Source: Methanomicrobiales archaeon (GTDB taxonomy: Archaea > Halobacteriota > Methanomicrobia > Methanomicrobiales > Methanospirillaceae). Taken from it: 11,385 nucleotides of DNA. The translations under genes were made by a program, and so were the position numbers. This document shows, piece by piece, positions 6,692 through 11,385 of the stretch (its first letter is position 1; the number at the start of each line of letters is the position of its first letter). The stretch lies in contig JADGNL010000018.1 of assembly GCA_017883495.1 (NCBI GenBank), positions 1 through 11,385 of the forward strand, given 5' to 3'. Under the pieces are notes generated by a model. It was given only the letters and a program-made list of their open reading frames with translations, was not told the origin of the DNA and ran no database searches.

Positions 6692-8134
6692 TCAGCGCCT
6701 CCCGCGGATCGGCGTCTCGCGGATCCAGTCGATGTCCGAGCGGTAGAGCTGGCGGAGATCCTTGAGCCCGAGTTTGAGCATCGCCAACCGCGAGGCCCCG
6801 AGGCCCCAGGCGAGGACGGGGTGCTCGAGCCCGAGCGGGACCGTGACCTCCTCCCGGAAGACCCCGGCGCCGCCGAGCTCGACCCATCCAAGCCCCTCGA
6901 CATAGACCTCGGGCTCGACCGACGGCTCGGTGTACGGGAAGTACCCCGGCCTGAACCGGACCTGGGGAAAGCCGAGCCGGCTGTAGAACTCGCGGAGGAA
7001 GCCGAGCAGGTGCGAGAAGGTGACCCCCTCGTCCATCACGATCCCCTCGAGCTGCTCGAACTCCGGCGTGTGGGTCGGGTCGATCGCCTCGCGCCGGAAG
7101 ACGCGGCCGATCGCGAACGCCTTGATCGGCGGCGCCGGATGCGCCGCGAGGTACTGGATCGAGAGCGCCGTCGCGTGGGTCCGGAGCACCTGCTGGCGGG
7201 CCTTCGATTCCTGCCAGATGCCGCCCCACCCGGTGGACGTGGTCTCCCCGCCGTGCTCGTGCATCCTCCGCACCTTCTCCCAGCCGTCGGGGAGGTCGGC
7301 CTCGCCGCCGATGTAGAACGTGTCCTGCATCTCGCGGGCCGGGTGGTCCTGCGGCTGGAAGAGCGCGTCGAAGTTCCAGAAGCCGGTCTGGACGAGCTCG
7401 CCGCCCATCTCGACGAAGCCCATCTCGAGCAGGATCCGCCGCATCTCGTCGAGGAGGCGCTGGTAGGGGTGGATCTTTCCCGGGACGGCACGCCGCGGAA
7501 GGCGGTCGACGCGGTACCGGCGAAGCGCCGCGTCCCGCCAGGTGCCGGTCAACAGCATCTCGTGGGTGATCTGGCCGACCTCCTCGCGGAGGTCGAGGCC
7601 GGCCTCGACGAGCGTCCGGCCGGCGGGCGTGATGGCGACACGGTAGCCGACCGTCTCGCGCTCGACGGCAAGGCCGCGCTTGAGCAGGTCGCGAAGTCCG
7701 GGGCCGTCGGTCAACGGCTCGGCGAGCAGCGCTCGCTCGTCCTCGCCCTCGGGAGCCTCGCCGGCCCGCTCCACGACGCCTTCGCGGATCGTGACCCAGC
7801 CCTTGCGGCGGAGCCAGCCGATCCCGATCGAGGCGAGCGGGTGCGCTTTCAGCTCGGCCATCGGGGTCGGGCCGCCGATGGAGGCGAGCAGCTGCCGTTC
7901 CGGCAGTCCTTTCTCGGCGTATTGCCGCCCTTCGTCGGTGAGGTCGTACGACTTTTCGACCACGCGTTCGACCGTGGCCAGCTCGCCGTTCTGGGCGAGC
8001 AGGTTCGCGTACTGGACGACCGCGTCGGGGGCCGCTCCGAGGATCGCGCCGAGCTCGGCGGCGTCCGCCGTGCCGAGCGGCGCGAGGGCCGCGAGCAGGC
8101 GCCGCTCGTTCAGGGAGAGTGTGCTCTTCGTCAT
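6692..8134 (-). CDS. pheS: Phenylalanine-tRNA ligase, alpha subunit (archaeal type)
   Basis: The protein is the catalytic alpha subunit, which activates phenylalanine and transfers it to tRNA-Phe. It has 480 residues. The N-terminal 180 or so look like the repeated winged-helix domains of archaeal/eukaryotic PheRS alpha, which contact tRNA. The class II core follows: motif 1 region at about 223-245 (HPYQRLLDEMRRILLEMGF), then FWNFDALFQPQDHPARE (252-268), motif 2 with FAIGRVFRREAIDPTHTPEF (340-359), phenylalanine-site sequence FRPGYFPYTEPS (394-405), GWVELGGAGVFR (416-427), and motif 3 WGLGASRLAML (443-453). The ATG at 8134 is 5 nt after the trpS stop. No strong Shine-Dalgarno is seen, so translation is probably coupled to trpS. 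The pheT gene follows after 2 nt, as expected for subunits made in equal amounts. Confidence 0.97.
   Translation of the reverse strand: MTKSTLSLNERRLLAALAPLGTADAAELGAILGAAPDAVVQYANLLAQNGELATVERVVEKSYDLTDEGRQYAEKGLPERQLLASIGGPTPMAELKAHPLASIGIGWLRRKGWVTIREGVVERAGEAPEGEDERALLAEPLTDGPGLRDLLKRGLAVERETVGYRVAITPAGRTLVEAGLDLREEVGQITHEMLLTGTWRDAALRRYRVDRLPRRAVPGKIHPYQRLLDEMRRILLEMGFVEMGGELVQTGFWNFDALFQPQDHPAREMQDTFYIGGEADLPDGWEKVRRMHEHGGETTSTGWGGIWQESKARQQVLRTHATALSIQYLAAHPAPPIKAFAIGRVFRREAIDPTHTPEFEQLEGIVMDEGVTFSHLLGFLREFYSRLGFPQVRFRPGYFPYTEPSVEPEVYVEGLGWVELGGAGVFREEVTVPLGLEHPVLAWGLGASRLAMLKLGLKDLRQLYRSDIDWIRETPIRGRR
6698..6703 (-). promoter_or_regulatory. Shine-Dalgarno for pheT inside the pheS 3' end
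   Basis: GGGAGG on the minus strand (6703 to 6698) lies 8 nt before the pheT ATG, within the last pheS codons. It fixes the pheT start at 6689 and argues against any longer pheT read through the pheS region. Confidence 0.65.
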
Positions 8135-8139
8135 GAGTC

Positions 8140-9396
8140 TCAGATCTCTGCGGCGAGGTGGGCGACCTCGTCCATCCGCTCGCGGAAGTCCGCGAGGAAC
8201 GCCTCCACGCGGTCCGCCGTCTCGCGCTTGCAGGCCCCGCACGTGACCTCGCCGGCCATGCAGCGCCTGCGCAGCTCGGCGAGCTCCGCATCGTCGTCGC
8301 ACATGTGGAACCGGTTCAGCTCGTAGAGCGTGCAGCGCTCGGGCTCGCCGCCGAGCCGCCGCTGCTCCTCGAGCGTGGTCCGGCCGCCCGTCATCGCCCC
8401 CATCACCTTCTTCCTGACCGCGGCCGACGGCTCGGCAAATCCGAACTGGGACTCGGGGACGGACGACGACATCTTGCCCCCGAGAAGGCCGGGCATGAAC
8501 GTGTGGTACGTCGCCGACGGCAGGTAGAAGCCGAAGCCGCCGAAGTCCCGCTCGACCCGGCGGACGAGTTCGGCCGCATCGCCGTGCGATACGCCGCGGA
8601 CGTCGACGTGCCCCTCGTACCGCTTCGAGCCCGGGAAGGCCTTTGCGACGGCCTCGAGCGCGCCCGCGGGGGCGTTCTTCGCCCGGACCGAGACGTGGTC
8701 GCCCCGGTCCTCGACCGTGAAGAACCGGAGGCCGTTCGCGACGTCCCGGCTCAGGCGGATATGCGGGTCCTGGTCGAGCCCGACCGGAACCACCGTCGGG
8801 GCCGGCTCCCCTGCGACCTGGGGATAGAGGATGTCCCCGACCTGCGTGATCACGCTCATCGCGTGGGCGAGCGTCGTCTCGGCCCCGAACCCGTAGATCG
8901 CCGCGAGCTCCGAGAAGTTGACCCGGGTCGCCGCCTCGAAGGCGAGGTCCTTGAGGGCGCCGTTCCTGGACTGGAAGTACGCCTCGCCCGTGTAGCCCAG
9001 CGCGTAGAGCGCGGTCAGGTACTCGCGCCCGTACCGGTCGCAGTCCTCCCACGAGAGCCCGCGCACGGCGTGGGCCTCGCGGTCCGCGATCGCGATCATC
9101 CCGTGCCCTCCCTGCCGGACGTGCCAGACCACCTCGCGCATCACGAGCAGGTGCCCGAGGTGCGGGTGGCCCGAGGGCATGAACCCGGTCAGGACGTGGA
9201 ACGGGTGACGGTCGCGGATCGCCTCCGCGATCGGCCGGTAATCGCGGTGGCCGACGATGATGCCGCGGCGCATGAACGCGGGCACCTCGGGGAGGAGGTC
9301 GAGCAGGGGCTCGATAGGCTCGATCCCGAAGTCGTCGAAGAGGCGTCTCGTATCAATCGCCTGGCCGGCGGACCAGGGGTTGAGTGCTTCCGGCAT
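8140..9396 (-). CDS. trpS: Tryptophan-tRNA ligase
   Basis: TrpRS is a class I synthetase that attaches tryptophan to tRNA-Trp. The protein has 418 residues, in the archaeal/eukaryotic range and longer than bacterial enzymes (about 330). The HIGH-type signature is GHPHLGH (76-82), the substrate-pocket region includes SVITQVGDILYPQ (181-193) and GLDQDPHIRLSRD (206-218), and the KMSKS-type signature is GGKMSSS (306-312). Between DQDPHIRLSRD and the GFYLPSATYHTFM block (289-301) lie about 70 residues (219-288) that are longer and more charged than I expect of most euryarchaeal TrpRS. The C-terminus has C366 and the pair C386/C389 (CGAC), perhaps metal-related. The ATG at 9396 is 8 nt after the endA stop; a modest GAGATGA precedes it. 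Its place directly after endA fits a role in maturing and charging tRNA-Trp, whose precursor carries an intron in many archaea. Confidence 0.96.
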   Translation of the reverse strand: MPEALNPWSAGQAIDTRRLFDDFGIEPIEPLLDLLPEVPAFMRRGIIVGHRDYRPIAEAIRDRHPFHVLTGFMPSGHPHLGHLLVMREVVWHVRQGGHGMIAIADREAHAVRGLSWEDCDRYGREYLTALYALGYTGEAYFQSRNGALKDLAFEAATRVNFSELAAIYGFGAETTLAHAMSVITQVGDILYPQVAGEPAPTVVPVGLDQDPHIRLSRDVANGLRFFTVEDRGDHVSVRAKNAPAGALEAVAKAFPGSKRYEGHVDVRGVSHGDAAELVRRVERDFGGFGFYLPSATYHTFMPGLLGGKMSSSVPESQFGFAEPSAAVRKKVMGAMTGGRTTLEEQRRLGGEPERCTLYELNRFHMCDDDAELAELRRRCMAGEVTCGACKRETADRVEAFLADFRERMDEVAHLAAEI

Positions 9397-9404
9397 GGGT
9401 CATC

Positions 9405-10406
9405 TCACAGCTTGATGCGGGCAAATTCGACGAAGAAGATGCCTTCAGTATGTACGCAGCCAAAGAGCATCTTCTTTTTTACCGAATGGGCCAGCCGGAC
9501 CGAGCGCGAGATGACCGACATGGGCAGGGCCGCGCCCCCGGGAAGCGCGTGGACCAGCATCTCCGAGTGAGTCTTCGCCGCGCCGTAGACGCGGTAGTGA
9601 TGGCCGAACTTGTACCCGGTCCGGGGGCCGTATCCCCGATCGCGGAGGTGGGTGTAGACCGCGCTCTTCTCGCGGGCCTCGGCGTCGATGCCCGCGACCA
9701 CGGCGCAGTAGTCTCCGGTCTCCGACGTGCCGCCCCCGAGCACGAGCCGCCCGTTCGCAATCAGATAGAGCGCCTCCACGGGCGCGAGCTTGAGCCGGCG
9801 GTCGTCGAGACGGGTGCCGTACCCGGCGGCCTCGAGCACGGCTCCCTCCTCGCCGTCCGCGATTACGGCCCAGCCGAACAGGCCCGCCGTCACCGTCCGT
9901 GCCGGCGCGGTCGACTCCCGTGGCTGCAGGGTCGGCAGTTTCACCTCGTAATAGGTTAGCTCGTCCTCGTCGTCGACGACCGCGAGCAGGTGGGACTTGC
10001 GCATCTGGGCGGTCGACGTCGCCTCGGCGATCACACGGTCGAACGCGATCGGGTCCCGCTCGGAGAGGACCCGGACCATGTACTGCGACTGGCCCGAGCC
10101 CGGCCGCTGCCCGCGCCGGAAGACCCGGAAGTCGTGCGGTCCCGTCTGGACCACGTACCCCCGCTCGCGAAGATCGCGGTAGACGAGGTACGCCCGGAGG
10201 AAGTGGGGGTCCGCCGTGAACTCCGCGAGCAGGCTCTCGAAGGATTCGCCGGGAAGCTCGATCCTTCCGCGGTGGACGAGGTAGAGGGCCTCGACGGGGA
10301 CGAGCGACAGCCCGTCGCCGCTCGGCCGGCCGTATCCGCTCTGCTCGTAGAGCTGCAGCCCGTCGCGCCCCAGCCGGATCGCGCCCGCCTCCCGCCTCCC
10401 CTTCAC
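9405..10406 (-). CDS. endA: tRNA-splicing endonuclease EndA, two-repeat form
   Basis: EndA cuts introns from pre-tRNA (and pre-rRNA) at bulge-helix-bulge motifs. At 333 residues this is the duplicated alpha2 type known from Archaeoglobus, in which one chain carries two endonuclease-like repeats. Both repeats begin alike: YEQSGYGRP then LVPVEALYLVHRGRI (35-49), and LEAAGYGTR then LAPVEALYLIANGRL (207-221). The C-terminal repeat holds the catalytic triad: Tyr259 in RGYGPRTGYKFG, His270 in GHHYRVY, and a Lys in SVKKKML (one of 310-312). The N-terminal repeat has YVVQTGPHDFRVFRRG (84-99) but no matching lysine motif, and is presumably structural. The start is a GTG at 10406, because no ATG lies in frame nearby and the N-terminal repeat would otherwise be cut. 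A TATA-like box about 28 nt upstream points to a near-leaderless mRNA. It is the first gene of the endA-trpS-pheS-pheT operon. Confidence 0.95.
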   Translation of the reverse strand: MKGRREAGAIRLGRDGLQLYEQSGYGRPSGDGLSLVPVEALYLVHRGRIELPGESFESLLAEFTADPHFLRAYLVYRDLRERGYVVQTGPHDFRVFRRGQRPGSGQSQYMVRVLSERDPIAFDRVIAEATSTAQMRKSHLLAVVDDEDELTYYEVKLPTLQPRESTAPARTVTAGLFGWAVIADGEEGAVLEAAGYGTRLDDRRLKLAPVEALYLIANGRLVLGGGTSETGDYCAVVAGIDAEAREKSAVYTHLRDRGYGPRTGYKFGHHYRVYGAAKTHSEMLVHALPGGAALPMSVISRSVRLAHSVKKKMLFGCVHTEGIFFVEFARIKL

Positions 10407-10430
10407 GCCTGATATAATGGGGGCGTACTG

Positions 10431-10438
10431 TCTATAAG
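10431..10438 (-). promoter_or_regulatory. TATA-like box for the endA-trpS-pheS-pheT operon
   Basis: On the minus strand CTTATAGA lies about 28 nt before the GTG start of endA, so transcription would begin within a few bases of the start codon. A second AT-rich stretch (CATTATATC, 10411-10419) is too close to the start to be its TATA box. No leader or attenuator fits between promoter and gene. Confidence 0.45.
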
Positions 10439-10441
10439 TTG

Positions 10442-10479
10442 CCGGTTTGCCGCCTCCCCGGCGGCGTCAATCCCACCGG
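10442..10479. repeat. Nested inverted repeat in the divergent intergenic region
   Basis: Inner arms GCCGCC (10449-10454) and GGCGGC (10460-10465) form a 6-bp stem with a 5-nt loop. Outer arms CCGGT (10442-10446) and ACCGG (10475-10479) could extend it. It lies upstream of the endA promoter and could be an operator or a structure in a transcript going right. GC-rich DNA yields such stems by chance, so this is weak. Confidence 0.25.
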
Positions 10480-10506
10480 TGCGCCCATTCCGGCCCTCGT
10501 CGGCCG

Positions 10507-10514
10507 TATATGTA
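10507..10514 (+). promoter_or_regulatory. TATA-like box before the sensor kinase gene
   Basis: TATATGTA stands out in a GC-rich surrounding. Transcription would start near 10535, giving a leader of about 50 nt before the ATG at 10588. The rest of the 10407-10587 interval holds only the elements listed; I see no gene or RNA in it. Confidence 0.4.
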
Positions 10515-10587
10515 CGGGCTCCCCTCCCCCATCGCAGCGCGGCAGACGGAAAGCTTGTTATGGACAAGGGCAACCTATCTCCGTATC

Positions 10588-11385
10588 ATGCCCCTGGGGA
10601 AGGAGGTGCTGCGCGGCGTCGTATCGACGGTCGAGCACCTGCCCGTACCGGCGTACGCTCTCGACACCGCGGGTGTCGTCCTCGCCTGGAACCCGGCTCT
10701 CGCACGGCTGACCGGCGTCGCAGGCGAGGATCTTATCGGAAGAGACGGCGGAGTCCACGCGGCGCCGTTCGTCGGGTCGGCGGGGCTCCTGCTCGCCGAC
10801 CTCGTACTCGACCCGGCCATGGAGCCCCCCGGGTACCTCACGGCGGTGGAACGTGACGGGGACGGCCTCCTCGCCCGCCTTACCGCGGAGCTCTCCGGCG
10901 TGAAACGAGCGCTCGTTGTCAGGGCCGCGCCGGTCGTGGCGGGAGACGTGATGATCGGCGCAGTCGAAGTCGTCCTCGCCCCGGGTCTCTGCGGGCCCGA
11001 TCCTGCGGAGAAGCACGAGACCGTTGCACGCCTCACGCAGACCGCCCGCCACGACATCAAGAACGAGCTGACCATCGTGCTCGGATACATCGGCCTCGCC
11101 CGTGACTCGGTCAGCGATCCGGTGACCTGCACCGGGCTCGACCGTGCTCTCTCCGCCGCCGGAGAGATCGGCCGGCTCGTCGAGTTCTCCCGCGAACTCG
11201 AAGACCTCGGCAGCCGGCCGCCCGAGGCCAGAAACCTCGCGGTCCTGATCCGTGACGCGGCCGACGCGGCCGACCTGAGCGGCATCGATCTCGCCATGGC
11301 GGTTCCGCCGGAGAGAGTCACGGCGGACCCCGTCGTCTTCAGCGTCCTCGAGCACCTCTTCGAACGTCTCTTTCTGTACTCGGCG
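10588..11385 (+). CDS. PAS-domain sensor histidine kinase, N-terminal part (3' truncated)
   Basis: The frame is open from the ATG at 10588 to the window end (266 codons seen). The N-terminal part (about residues 10-130) looks like a PAS domain: VEHLPVPAYALDTAGVVLAWN (15-35), then NPALARLTGVAGEDLIGRDG (35-54) matching the PAS pattern W-N-x-A-x-x-x-x-T-G with E-x-L-I-G-R, and later VVRAAPVVAGDVMIGAVEVVL as the last strands. No membrane segment is seen, so sensing is probably cytoplasmic. The H-box TARHDIKNELTIVLGYIGLA has the phospho-acceptor His155 and is of the RHDIxNxL kind frequent in methanogen kinases. The start of an ATPase domain follows (VTADPVVFSVLEHLFERL, 244-261), in which the N-box asparagine appears replaced. 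No well-placed Shine-Dalgarno precedes 10588. The AAGGAGGTG at 10598-10606 lies within the gene and has no suitable in-frame start after it. The signal and partner regulator are unknown. Confidence 0.82.
   Translation, partial: MPLGKEVLRGVVSTVEHLPVPAYALDTAGVVLAWNPALARLTGVAGEDLIGRDGGVHAAPFVGSAGLLLADLVLDPAMEPPGYLTAVERDGDGLLARLTAELSGVKRALVVRAAPVVAGDVMIGAVEVVLAPGLCGPDPAEKHETVARLTQTARHDIKNELTIVLGYIGLARDSVSDPVTCTGLDRALSAAGEIGRLVEFSRELEDLGSRPPEARNLAVLIRDAADAADLSGIDLAMAVPPERVTADPVVFSVLEHLFERLFLYSA

Noticed and set aside
5118..6746. Open frame of more than 500 codons on the plus strand opposite pheT
   Set aside because: It is a shadow frame of GC-rich coding DNA, rich in Arg/Glu/Gly with no recognisable motif; pheT on the other strand is certain.
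6690..8291. Possible N-terminal extension of pheT, since its frame stays open far upstream
   Set aside because: The extension overlaps pheS and part of trpS in another frame; the ATG at 6689 has its own Shine-Dalgarno and gives the family's normal N-terminus and length.
6821..9570. Long plus-strand open frames opposite pheS and trpS
   Set aside because: They have low-complexity Arg/Ala/Glu/Leu composition, no family motifs, and lie fully antisense to well-identified synthetases.
10411..10419. ATTATATC on the minus strand as the endA TATA box
   Set aside because: It ends only 5 nt before the GTG start, too close for TBP-directed initiation upstream of the gene; the box at 10431-10438 has the right spacing.
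10439..10856. Two plus-strand open frames across the start of the sensor kinase gene
   Set aside because: Both are Arg/Pro-rich and lack motifs, while the frame from 10588 encodes clear PAS and H-box sequence.

Overview
The window is strongly GC-rich (judged by eye, not computed) and archaeal. The evidence is a two-repeat tRNA-splicing endonuclease, archaeal-type PheRS subunits (480-residue alpha with long winged-helix N-terminus, 537-residue beta), an adenosylhomocysteinase that lacks the usual C-terminal tail, and a histidine kinase with an HDIKNEL-type H-box common in methanogens. A GC-rich methanogen of the Methanomicrobiales (Methanoculleus-like) is the best guess. It is an inference from gene content, not proven.

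Layout. (1) Bases 2-1484, plus strand: the 3' end of a probable DUF58/vWA-like protein, a possible 40-residue ORF that starts on its stop codon behind a strong Shine-Dalgarno, and a two-helix membrane protein with a cysteine-rich tail. (2) Bases 1481-1521: a perfect 10-bp inverted repeat that contains the stop codons of both converging genes. (3) Bases 1518-4191, minus strand: adenosylhomocysteinase (or S-inosylhomocysteine hydrolase) followed 25 nt later by an aldehyde dehydrogenase. (4) Bases 4265-5071, plus strand: hisF, divergent from the hydrolase, with one TATA-like core placed to serve both. (5) Bases 5076-10406, minus strand: a tight four-gene operon endA-trpS-pheS-pheT (gaps of 8, 5 and 2 nt). 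It joins tRNA intron removal to tryptophan and phenylalanine tRNA charging. (6) Bases 10407-10587: a divergent promoter region. (7) Bases 10588 to the end, plus strand: a PAS-type sensor histidine kinase cut by the window edge.

Most of the window is housekeeping: histidine biosynthesis, the SAM cycle, and translation. I see no RNA gene, insertion sequence, CRISPR array, or defence or phage module. I do not see a convincing new multi-gene system. The points most worth a second look are the doubly coupled small ORF at 604-726 and its cysteine-rich membrane neighbour, the stop-codon-embedded terminator, the hydrolase-aldehyde dehydrogenase pairing, an insertion in TrpRS, and a kinase whose N-box lacks its expected asparagine.
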